Origin: Zizania palustris
Taxonomy: Eukaryota > Streptophyta > Magnoliopsida > Poales > Poaceae
Direction of reading: 5' to 3'
DNA length: 64,000 bases
Assembly (NCBI GenBank): GCA_019279435.1
Contig: JAAALK010000081.1
Span: 52,877,318-52,941,317, forward strand
This document shows, piece after piece, positions 53,990 through 64,000 of this stretch (position 1 is its first letter; every line of letters begins with the position of its first letter). A program made the translations under genes and the position numbers. Below the pieces are notes generated by a model, which saw nothing but the letters and a program-made list of their open reading frames with translations, had not been told where the DNA came from and did not search any database.

Positions 53990-56900
53990 ATGGCGAAAAC
54001 TAGTTTCAAGGGTCCTGGAGCGACTTCAGCTTTGGCCTGGTAGCAAGCTGCTGCGGCGGCAGCGGCTGCATCATCGGCGACGGCAACTCCAAATCCTTCA
54101 GTGGCGGCAATGGCACCGGTGGGAGGAAATCCCCAAAATGTCGGCCCCCAGGACCTCTTTCCAGCGTCAACGAAGTATACGGACCAATCTTATCAACTAG
54201 GGCCGTCAACCTGCAGAAGGGAATCGCTTGCGGCTGCAGTAGAAGGCAAGATTAGTTCGGGAGTTATGATTCGCAAACCCAGGAAGGAAATCATTCCGTC
54301 ACCAAGACCCGGAGAAGTGGTCGTCTTCGAAGCCTTCTTCGAAGCTGGTTTGGGGATTCCGGCGGTAGACTTCTTGGCAGAAGTATTAGACTTGTTCCAT
54401 GTCACCCTCCCCCAACTCTCTCCGAATGCGGTAGCACGTCTTGCCATCTTCGAATGGGCATTGCGAGCGAAGGTTGTGAAGGAAGCGCGGAGATCTTCGC
54501 AGCACTGCATAGAGCTTCATGCCAATCGAAGACTTTCGTTGGCTCCGGAGGTGAGAAAATAGTAGTGGCCTTCGGAAGCATCAACTTCAGACTCCGGGAT
54601 GAATATGCTCTCCGGTTTCCCGCTAAGGCCATCAATGCTAGATGGTACACCGATTGGATCCTGAAGTGGTTTTACGCCGAAGTTGGGGTGAGCAGCCGTC
54701 TAGCCGGACCTTTGCGAGACATCAACTTCCGAAAGGAAGCCCTTGTGCATCCAGATCCGGGTCAGCTCGAAGCTCGCCTCAGCTTACTTCAAAAAATCAG
54801 TCACCGGTTGAGCATGCGAGACTTAGCCGAAGAATTCCTCGGGCTTCAAATCCCTCCCCTAATGGCCAACTGGCCAATCACTTTCGAAGAGGATTCGGAA
54901 AGCGGTCTTCGGAAAATTTCTTCAACTTCGAGTCCTGCAGGTAACTTCGAAAACAACATACTCTATGTATATTTATTCGAAGAGTTAACGAACTTAACTC
55001 ATTTTTCAGCTTCTTCAGCCCCTATAACTTCGGAGCAAATCGTACGAGCTTCGGAGAAGATTTGGGCGTCCCAACTCTGACCGAGAAAGAATGGAGAATC
55101 AAATTGGTTGGTAGTTGGGAGCGATCCAACCGAGTATGGGGGCTACTCGAAGTGGTTCCGCCCCCTTTGGTGGATTGGGTGCCTTCGGAGAAAGGGCCTA
55201 AGAAGAGGAAAGCCGAAGCTGGAACTTCGAGCTCTGCCAAGACTCCGGTCAAGAAGGTAGCTCGAAAGCCAAGAATTCCTGCGCCTTCGAGTCCAAGAGC
55301 TTCAATCTCCGATTCTCAAGAGGATGAAGGCAGGTTGCTCGTGAGGCTGATTGATGAGGATGCAGCCCAATAAGATATACATATTGAAGATGCTGCGAGC
55401 GTGCCGGAGTCTCAAGTCAACCTCGAACAAGTGAGGACTCCGGATGCTCAAGAAAATTTACCTCAAGAGGGAGTCCTAGACGGAGCCCCTGTGGATGAAA
55501 GCGGAGTCGAAGTTACTGCAGCTTTGATTCCGGGTGAAGTAACAACGGTTGTTCAAGGAGATGCTCCGACAGTCGAAGATTTGACTGTTGACTCTGATGA
55601 AGACCTTGCCTTCGACCCGCCAAGCAGCCCAATGCTCACCCGTCGCCAGAATGTCAAAGGTAAACTTCACATAATTCTTTTGTTCTTTTTTTGTGAAATT
55701 ATACAATGTATAATACCTTTGTTTTTACAGGATCCACTTCCATGGAAGAGGTCCATCCCGAAGATACAATTCCTGGACCTTCGACAACTTCGGAGCCAAT
55801 TCCAGGAGCCACTCAAATGGGGCCTGGAAAAGGAAAAGGGAAGATGGACCCCCCTGCTCCAAGCTCAGGATCAACTCCATCTGAGTCAACAGACGAGAGC
55901 CAATCTACTGAGGGGGGCCAGTCTACTGGGGCTCCGAAAACCATAGCTCAACATTCCGGGCCTTCACCCAGCAAAGATGATCAGCAAGCCTTGAGCATGC
56001 TCCCCCTTCTAGCTCCTTTCTTCGAGCGAAGAACTGGGCTTCGGACTTTGCTCGAACCTTTGGATCGAGCTAGTCGCGAAGTCGGGGAGACGGACTTGGT
56101 GGCTATCTTGAGCGAGGCGGAGAGTTCGGAGCTTAACGCTGCCATGGAACGTGCAGCATACCAGGTATGAAGTATCTGCAAAACAACATCAAATATATAT
56201 ACAAATAATTTCTCACCTTGATTTTTTCTTTTCGCAGCAAACAGTCTTGGCCCGAGCTGCGAACATCTCAAATGAACGTGGAAGCGTTCGCCTTCGAGAG
56301 GAAAATGCAACTCTTCAACGAAATCTTACTATCTCCGAAGGTCGAGTGGCCCACATGGACAACATGGTTTCAACGGAGAGCAGGGCCAGACAAAGCTTAG
56401 AGGCTGCGAACAAGGAGCTCGAAGCAGAAAAAATTGTGCTTCGAGCAGAAATTGAAAAGATGCGGGCGGAGCACGCTACTGCAGGGGCCGAGCTTGTTAG
56501 ACTCCAAGAAGAAGCTAGCCAGCTACTAAATCAGAAAATTCTTTAGCTACGGAGGCAGCTAGGCTCTCTGGAGTAGTAGGAGAGCTAACTTCGACGAAGG
56601 ATGCATTAATTGAAGATAAGCTGAAGTCAGAGAAGGTAGCTGCGGAGGTCACGGACCAATTGTTAGGCGTTCTGGAGTACTTCGGTACTACTGGGACGCT
56701 TCCTTCGGATGACAACATCTCCCTGCTGCGCCGGCTGAAGAGGATCCAAGGAGCAATGAAGCAAATGAAGACAGCAAGCATTCGGTACGGAGAAATTTCC
56801 GGACAAATGGCTGCTGTCGGCATACTTCGTTACTACGAAGATTTGGGCCGATCGATAACTCCGAGCGCAGGAGAGGGTCCCATTACCTTCGATGACGACC

Positions 56901-57795
56901 AGCTTCTTACTCCCTCCGAAGGTGTGGCCACTGCTTGGCAAGCCTTTCAAACTTCATGGAGAGCCGAAGGTCGCTCTGCGATCAGGGCCTGGATTGACGA
57001 AGGACAACGCCAGAAGCAAGCTCGGTCCCAAGCTTCGAGCTGTCAGCCTCCTCCAAACCCGCAGGTTTAGAATTACCTTAGGATATTCAACTATGTAAAG
57101 CACTACACTTTGTACATTTATGAATGAAGATTTGTTTATCATGTTTTTAGGCTTTGACTCATATGGAAGATGTCGAAGTGTTAGATGTTAACGACGAACT
57201 TTGCTTATTATGGGCTACCTTTGATATCTTAAAACTTCACAAGCGCCCTCGATTTCTAGTTCCTCGAGATAGTTCCGGAGTGATTACGTCCGAAATAAGC
57301 AAAGATATATTATCTTGCATTAAAGAGGAAGAAAAAGAAGTTAACTTGGAAACTTCATCTTCTGAAGACATTATATGGTCCGAAGACGAAGAAGAAGCTC
57401 AAGGTAAAAAGCCTAAAGAACTTGGAAGCTGGGAAAGGAGTCCCGAACGGCTTCGAACTTGGGCGGAGCTTCAACAAGAACAAAAAGACTTTAGAGCTTC
57501 GAAGGGAGGCAGAAGAGTTAAACGCAAAGTTGTTAGAACTCCCAGCACTGGAACTAGTCATTCCAACCCTAGCTCTAGAGATCGAAGAGGTCTTCGATTC
57601 CTTCTTGGTATAGATACCAATTTTTCAAGATGTAATCATATTTGTTCGAATAATAAATATCGATTTAAAATTGTCTCCCTATTTATTAGCCCCTCTTTGG
57701 GCGTAAGCAACTTCGAACTATATTCAAAGATGGTTAGGCACAAAGAAAAACTTAGGAGTACCATTTTGGGGGTTCGGAGCCCCTCAGTAATTTAA
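53990..57795 (+). pseudogene. Antisense five-exon gene of element A2 (PF04195-like plus coiled coil), frameshifted
   Basis: Exons: 1, 54110-54940 (GT donor GTAACTTCG); 2, 55010-55658 (acceptor TTTTTCAG, donor GTAAAC); 3, 55731-56164 (acceptor TTTTTACAG, donor GTATGA); 4, 56238-57064 (acceptor TTTCGCAG, donor GTTTAG); 5, 57151 to 57795 at most (acceptor TGTTTTTAG). The layout equals that of B2. Exon 1 holds VVVFEAFFEAGLGIP and LPQLSPNAVARLAIFEWALR, with a one-base deletion near 54472. Exon 2 has LVGSWERSNRVW, with a frameshift near 55056. Exon 3 has LPLLAPFFERRTGL and GETDLVAILSEAES. Exon 4 is a coiled coil (56280-56530) with a break near 56545. Exon 5 ends RFLLGIDTNFS. An upstream ATG (53990) opens 17 codons ending in TAG. 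The coiled-coil part may match what rice annotation calls DUF390. Confidence 0.75.
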
Positions 57796-58391
57796 AGATC
57801 GACTAAAATCTTATAAAATGTCTTCGACTATTTGTAGTCTGAAGATTGGCAACTTAGTACCTTATGTTTTTGAAAGAAATCACTTGGGATAACTTTCCGG
57901 ACACTTTAGTGTCTTAGATAATTTGTCACTTTGGACTTTCTTAACAGACATTCGAAGCTCATGGCTCAAACTCTGTTTTGTTTTGGCCTCCTTCGGCTCT
58001 TTTTTGCGAATTCTGTTAAACCAGTGGTTTGGAGTTCGCAATGGTCTCTTTGGACTCTTTTTACGGATACCTACAAGTCGGTAGCTTGGGCTCCGCATCA
58101 TTTGGTCTCCTTGGACTCTTTTTACGGATGTCTTCCAGCCGATGGCTTGGACTCCACATTTTGTGGTTTTCGGGCTCTTTACGGATGTCTTCAAGCCGGT
58201 GGCTTAGACTCTGGATTATGTCAGCCCACCATCTCGGAAAATATGATTCAAATTAATGACACTTCCCTCTCGGTCAACTCTGCTATTCCAGTGCGTCCAC
58301 TCGGAAGTGGGAAGTTTATGAGGGGTAGGGATTATCTGAACCATATGCTTTATTAATTTGGAAAGTGCTTACAAATGATTACAAGGAGCCC
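57796..58391. other. Convergent spacer between antisense gene and pol (A2)
   Basis: The plus-strand antisense gene and the minus-strand pol end tail to tail here. The spacer contains about 3.5 degenerate copies of a ~60-bp unit (57985-58215) centred on GGACTCTTTTTACGGAT (58052, 58113, 58172). No domain. Both transcripts would need to terminate in or across it. Confidence 0.7.
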
Positions 58392-61134
58392 TTATGCGAA
58401 GTATCGCTTTAGGTGCTCCGCATGCCATGTATGTGCTAACTCTTCACCTTCCAAATTAGCTAATTTAAAAGAACCAGGACGCCCGGAGCGAACAATTAGG
58501 TATGGACCTTCCCATTTATTTCCTAACTTCCCTGGCGCTATAACGCTTCGCAGAACAAGATGACCCGGTCTTAGTTCATTGAGCTTAACCTTCGGGTCAA
58601 ACCAAGCCTTCATTTGCTGCTGATACTTTGATAAATTCGCCACTGCTCGAAGTCTTGTTTCTTCGGATAAATCTAGCGAAGCTTGTCTTTCTTCTTCAAT
58701 CTCCGGTTCGGTGCTACGAAATGATCCTCCTTTGAGCTCCGTTGGAGTCATAGCTTCATCTCCGAATAGTAGTCTGAATTGAGTAAAACCTGTGGACCTT
58801 GTTTGCGTAGTCCGAATGGACCACAAAATCTTCTGAAGCTCTTCGGTCCACAGTCCCTTTGCTATTCCTACTATCCTTCGATTTAGCCCTGACAAAATAT
58901 TTCCATTGGCTCGTTCTACGGCTCCATTGGACTGAGGATGCCTCACTGCAGCAAAACATAACTGAATGCCTAGATCTTCGCAAAACTTCCTGAAGGGTTC
59001 TGCGTCGAACTGTGTTCCATTATCAACTGTAAGTTGTCTAGGCACTCCGAACCGGCAAATGATATTCTTCCAGAAAAATTTCTGGACATTGTTCGAAGTA
59101 ATAGCTGTTAGAGGTTCTGCTTCGACCCACTTTGAAAAATATTCAATTGCTACCACTGCGAACTTCAAATTTCCTTTTGCTACTGGGAAGGGGCCAATTA
59201 AATCCATACCCCATCTGGCCATAGGCCATACCGGAGCAATGACTTGAAGAGCTGTTGGTGGGCGATGACTCCGTCGACCCATCCACTAGCATCCTTGACA
59301 AGTGCGAACTAAGCTCTCCGCGTCAGCTGTTATTGTAGGCCAATAAAGCCCCTGGCGAAGTGTTTTTCCTGCCAAAGCTCGAGGGGCTAAATGGCTACCG
59401 CAAAGGCCTTCATGAATTTCTCGAAGAATTTCTTGACCTTCGGCTTGAGATATACATCAGAGTAGAGGGGAACATACTCCGGCCTTGTATAAAATACCGT
59501 TGATTATTTGATAATTTCTAGCTCTAAGCTTTAATCTTGACAGCTGTGGCTCTTCGGGCAAATTTGTTCCTCCCTGTAAAAGTTCCATGATTGAATTTTT
59601 CCAATCTACACTAGGAATGCAAAGAATCTCTGCAGAGGGAATTTGTGGCACCGAAGGTATATTGAGCTCCTCATAGAAAGCTTCTTCGGGCACATCCACA
59701 GCTCCGGCTGCAGCTTTTGCTAAGATGTCCGCTTGCACATTTTCTGCTCTTGGTATACTCCGAATGGAAATACCCTTGAAGTGTGCTTCGATTTTACGGA
59801 TTTCTTCTAAATACTTTGCAAGCTGTGGATGCCGAACTTGGAAACTTTTATCTACGTGCCCTGCTACTATCTGAGAATCTGTCTTTATAATAATTCTTGT
59901 AGCCCCTAGAGCACGTGCTTTTCTGAGTCCCAATAAAATTCCTTCATACTCCGCTATATTATTGGTAGACTTAAAGTTGAGTCTTGCGGAGTACATTGCT
60001 CTTTGCCCTGAAGGTGAAATTAACACTGCTCCGATGCCTGCTCCGGATGCTTGGAAAGCCCCATCGGAGTAAACAGTCCAAACTCCGTCACTTGACTTCT
60101 CCGGAACCAAATTTGCACGTGGAGTCCATTCTGCTACAAAATCTGCTAGGACTTGCGATTTGATTGCTGTCCTTGCCAAAAAAGATATGCCGAAGGGTGC
60201 TAGCTCAACTGCCCACTTCCCAATCCTTCCAGTGGAATCCTTACTTCGAAGCATATCTCCTAAAGGATACGAAGTTGGTACAATTACATTGTGTGCCAAA
60301 AAATAATGTCTTAATTTCCTCGAAGCCATTATCAGAGCATAAACGAACTTTTCAAGTTCGGAGTATCTTGTCTTCGCTCCTGATAATGCTTCGGATATAA
60401 AATAACAGGATTTTGGACCAACTTCCCATTGAAATCCACTTCTGTGAAAAGGACTGCACTGACAGCAGAACTTGTAGCTGCAAGGTAAAGTAGTAGGGTT
60501 TCGTCCGCAGTAGGCACCGTGAGTGTAGCAAGAATACTGAGATACTCTTTAATATCTTCGAAGCTTCTCTGACACTCCGGTGTCCATGCAAAATCTTCGG
60601 ACCCTTTCAATGCTTTAAATATAGGCAAGCTTCTCTCCGCAGACCTTGATAAAAACCTGCTAAGTGCTGCCAGACGCCCAGTCAGCTTTTGCACTTGCTT
60701 TAAATTTTCTGGAGGAGCCATCTTTTGTAGCGCAGTTATTTGAGTAGGGCTAGCTTCAATTCTCCTGCTTGAAACTAAATACCCTAACAACTTTCCAGCC
60801 TTAGCTCCGAAGATACATTTTTCGGGGTTAAGACGGATCCCACATGCCCGAAGGCTATTGAATGTTTCTGCTAAGTCTAGGCTATGCTGGTGCTTTAAAG
60901 CACTCTTTATTACAATATCATCCATATAGGCCTCCACATTGCGACCTAGTTGATGACCTAGAGCCTTAGCAACTAACCTCGAAAAAGTAGCCCCGGCATT
61001 TCTTAAGCCGAAGGGCATTCTTACATAACAGAAGACTCCCGAAGGAGTTACGAAGTTTGTCTTGATCTCATCTTCGCGCTTCAACCATATTTGATGATAA
61101 CCAGAATACGCGTCAAGGAAGCTTAATAACTCCG
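58392..61134 (-). pseudogene. Family-A Tat-type pol: RT, second RNase H, integrase
   Basis: Minus strand. RT (61134-60332, N terminus cut by the LTR at 61135): FLDAYSGYHQI, MPFGLRNAGATFSRLV, YMDDIVIKS (catalytic), FGAKAGKLLGYLV. It is followed after a frameshift near 60330 by a second RNase H (60110-59700: VYSDGAFQASGAGIG, NNIAEYEGILLGL, IKTDSQIVAGH). A short stop-containing gap (59456-59283) covers the integrase zinc finger (GLCGSHLAPRA, TCQGC). Integrase 59282-58392: WGMDLIGPFPVAK, LTVDNGTQFDAEPF, HPQSNGAVERANGNI, C-terminal GHLVLRSV. All DDE residues are visible. The dual RNase H marks Tat. This is the only family in the window that has both pol and the antisense gene. Confidence 0.9.
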
Positions 61135-64000
61135 TGTAACACCCCAAATTTTCAAAACAATAAAAATATTATAAAATTCAATTTCTTGGAATATATATTT
61201 CTGAAAATACTTTTAATACTCTTTTATACACTTTTGAACTACAACATAGAGTAGATGGCCAAACCAGTAGCTGAAAATTTTTGTATAGACTCCCAAGGCC
61301 AAGAAATGTTTTTGAGAATTTTTACAAATTTTTACCCACTTTGGAAATGCCCCTAAAGGTTTAAACTATTTTCTGCAATTATTTTAATCAGAAAACCTTG
61401 GAAAACAGTAATGGGCTCCCCTCCCTCTTTTCTCTCTCCCGGCCGGCCCAACCCGTTACCTCGCACCCCTTAGACTGACGACCGGACCCCACCTGTCGGC
61501 GCCAACTTCCTCCCCTCGCGCGCGAACCTGACACCGCGGCCCCACCCGTCAATCGTCACCCTCACTCGCCCGCGCCCGCCGACCAGTGGCCCCCGCCTGT
61601 CAGCTTCGCCATCAACCTCGCGCCAGCCCCCCCTAATCCCGCCGGCGAGAACCTCGCCTCGGATCCGCTCGCCGGCTCCCCCTCCCGTTAAACCGACGCC
61701 GGCCATTAACTCCCCGAGGCCCACCGCCCATTTAAACACATAAAGGCACGCGTTTAAGCCCCCGGGAACGCAGCTCCGTGCATGGCCGAGCCCTCGCCGG
61801 TGACTTAAAGCTCTCCCCCGGCTTTCCTTGCATGCGAGCCCCCTCCGACACCTTATTTAAACCCCCCTGCCTCCGCCGCGCTCGACCCCCACACCCTCGC
61901 AACCCTGGACCAAACAGAGCGCCCGTAGTTCACTTTTGAGCGCACTCCTTCGGTTCCGCCTCCAGCCACCACTCGCCGTCACCGGGACCCCTCTCCGTCC
62001 GCACCGACCGCACCGCCGTGACCGCCAGGACCTCACCGACCCCGGCCACCGCTCCATCGTCGACGAAGCCCACCGGATCGCCGTCCCCGCCGAGGAACTG
62101 AGAACCTTCGCCGCCACCGCTCGTCGCCGGCCTCACCCCGCCGACCCCGGACCACCGCAAGGGTACCCTTTTGTTCCCCTCGGTACCCCCTTTCCGTTTT
62201 TAGTCCTAGCTAGACTAGATAACCCTCGACCTCACCGGAATCGCTCGCCGTCGCATCGCCGGAGTCGGGGAAGAAGGGGTACTTTACCCCCCCGACACGC
62301 ACTGTGCCGGATTTAATCCTGGCCGTGCGATCCAGATCCAACGCTTGGGATTAAATCATCTATTCGGTTTAATCCAGGCCGTCGGATCCGAGTGAAGCGG
62401 TACGGTGTGATCTCACGCGTTCGTTTTCATTTAAAACCGGCGTGCGATCTCGTGCGTCCACGTGGTACCCATTCGAACGTTTTAATCCTGGCCGTCCACG
62501 TCGACTTACGCGTCCCGCCTCGCCCTCGCGCGTCGGATCGGGATCCGACGGTCCAGATCGACCCGACGCACGCGCACAGTGCGCGGGTTCACCATGAGCC
62601 TGGCTCACCGTGGACCCGAGGAGTTTAAAATTTGAAAATAAATTCCAGAAAAGGTTTAAAACTTGTAAAATTCATATTTGGCGCATTTGAACTCTAAAAA
62701 TTGCCATTCCAATTTCAGAAAATTCATAATATTATTCTCTACATGTTTATACAATAAAAACAGTAGGTTTGCATTGGACATTTCATGTTTATTTAAATGA
62801 ATGTTTAAATACCCTTAGGTTAAAAATGTAAAATTTAATTATTTAAATTCCAGTAAAGTTTATATTTATTTATTTCTTGTTGATATGAATAAATCACTAG
62901 GTTTTCTATGGAACCTTCATTTTATATTTATTAACGAACTTAAAATTGAGTATCACCCCTTTTAAAACCTTTTTTTCAAAGGATAACACTTCATTTTAAT
63001 TCATTTTAAAAATATTTATAAACTGAATTTCAGAACTCTAACAACTTGATTTATTTCTAATCAAACCAACTTAAACCTATGAGATTACTATGTGATGTTA
63101 TATTGTTTGGTTGAATGTTGTATTTATTTTATTTTACTTTACTATATCAAAAAGACTACGACGTCGCCGAGGAGCCGGAATACTTCCCGGAAGTCCCTCC
63201 CTCGCCTTTCGCTGAACAAGGCAAGTCACCAAACCAATCTTTTGAGCATATTGAACCCATGTTTGATTAAACTATCGCTAAAACACATAGGTTATATATG
63301 CATTAGTCAAATGAACCCTTACATTATATTTATTTAGGATCCCCCCGACCTTGATGTGCAACCCAAGCCATGCTATCTCGCCTAACCTCCTTGTCACCAT
63401 ATGATCAATGATATTAGCTAGTGTCCAATGTATTGACACGATCACTATAGGATAAAAATGAGTCGTAGCAAAATGGTTCTATTATATGATCCCCGTTACT
63501 TCTTATCCTTGAAAATTCTGTTGGTGATGAGTTATGGTTGTGAGTGTATGCATGGTGGGTTCCGGGTGCAAGCTAGGGCATTGGTCGGTAGCACCCGGGG
63601 CACTATAAGGACCGGTCTGAGGGATCCATTGCAATACACTTACGTACTAACGACAAGTCTAGTGGGTAAGTCCTAACTAAGGTATGGGTTGTTCCAAACC
63701 GAGGCCACCATTTGGAGATGGGTCAAGTTGCACCTGCGGGTGACTTGTACCAATGTGGCGCAAAAGGGGGTGCGACGTTAGCCGAGATGCGGCCCGGCGC
63801 GCCGGCGAAACCTAGAGCGGGTGGTTATCGCTTGGAACATCTCATATTGAGGTTTTGGCACGAGTTCCCTTGAAATGGGTCATCTCGTTTGGGATGAGTG
63901 CGTGCCTTGTGGGTACAGTAGTACATCTCTGATCAGAGTCTTAAATCTTTTCGAAAAGCCGAGCCCACGGTCAAGGGCGGGTTGCGTGACATCCCCCAGT
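61135..64000 (+). mobile_element. Tekay-type LTR, third copy (right end outside window)
   Basis: Starts TGTAACACCCCAAATTTTC and follows the LTRs at 37620 and 46628 along their length, with clearly more differences in the first 2 kb than those two show with each other. It is inserted in the A2 RT after FLDAYSGYHQ-proximal codons (flank CTCCG). It could be a 5' LTR or a solo LTR. Its exon-like island is at 63155-63220. Confidence 0.9.

Larger units (their letters stand above)
53055..61134 (-). mobile_element. Family-A Tat/Gypsy element A2, minus-oriented, with pol and antisense gene
   Basis: From left: 3' LTR (53055-53550), PPT reversed (GTAGCCCCTCG, 53551-53561), antisense promoter, antisense gene on the plus strand (53990-57795), a convergent spacer, then integrase, second RNase H and RT on the minus strand (58392-61134). 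The Tekay-type LTR at 61135 interrupts RT. The 5' LTR, gag and protease lie beyond the window or beyond that insertion. This copy shows the full 3' half of an autonomous-type family-A element. Left flank GAAAT. Confidence 0.9.

Overview
This window comes from a repeat-dense, gene-poor (probably heterochromatic) region of a grass-type plant nuclear genome. I found no cellular gene, rRNA or tRNA. Nearly all of it can be assigned to nested LTR retrotransposons. The evidence is plant-type Copia and Ty3/Gypsy polyproteins, Tat-type pol with a second RNase H, plant primer-binding sites (TGGTATCAGAGC; TGGCGCCGTCCGTGGGGA), 5-bp target-site duplications (TSDs), polypurine tracts (PPTs) ending in GGGGCTAC, and the PF04195 'putative gypsy-type transposon' domain, which I know from grasses.

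Layout: 1-302, end of a family-A LTR. 303-5527, decayed Copia element carrying a 75-bp foldback MITE. 5609-7398, 3' end of a family-A Tat/Gypsy element. 7399-9005 and 27614-28920, unclassified mostly AT-rich sequence split by B1. 9011-27608, non-autonomous element B1 (TSD ATCAC), itself hit by B2 (10542-18466, TSD AGTAA), a solo family-A LTR (18979-19471, TSD GTATG) and a deleted CRM-like chromovirus (20826-25049, TSD AAGAC). 28920-30479, a Tat protease/RT fragment (+). 30480-34187, B3, a minus-oriented family-B element inserted in that RT. 34188-36212, 3' part of another Tat-like element ('D'). 36213-53054, a minus-strand Tat element ('C') split by a complete Tekay-like chromovirus (37620-50003, TSD GATAC). 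53055-61134, a minus-oriented family-A element (A2) with pol. 61135-64000, a third Tekay-type LTR inserted in the A2 RT.

The most interesting system is an antisense gene carried by families A and B. It lies between pol (or the leader) and the 3' LTR, is transcribed against the element, and has its own TATA box about 110-150 bp before its start. In the young element B2 it can be read as five exons joined by four GT-AG introns, giving an uninterrupted 993-codon reading frame: a PF04195 N-terminal domain, a low-complexity Ser/acidic middle, a coiled coil and a conserved C-terminal exon. B2 has no gag or pol, only this gene between LTRs of equal length that look identical. The same five-exon layout is visible, with frameshifts, in the autonomous-type element A2, and partly in B1, B3 and A1. 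Antisense ORFs in grass Gypsy elements are known in outline (Grande, RIRE2 types). The intact spliced structure with its own promoter, carried by a pol-less element that appears to have moved recently, deserves the closest look.

How the parts fit: A-type elements would supply reverse transcriptase and integrase. B elements share related LTR ends, the same PPT and the antisense gene, and have a Tat-like PBS, so they are plausible passengers. The Tekay, CRM-like and Copia copies are independent insertions. TSDs and interruption order give the relative ages: D before C before Tekay; B1 before B2, the solo LTR and the CRM-like copy; A2 before the Tekay-type LTR at 61135.
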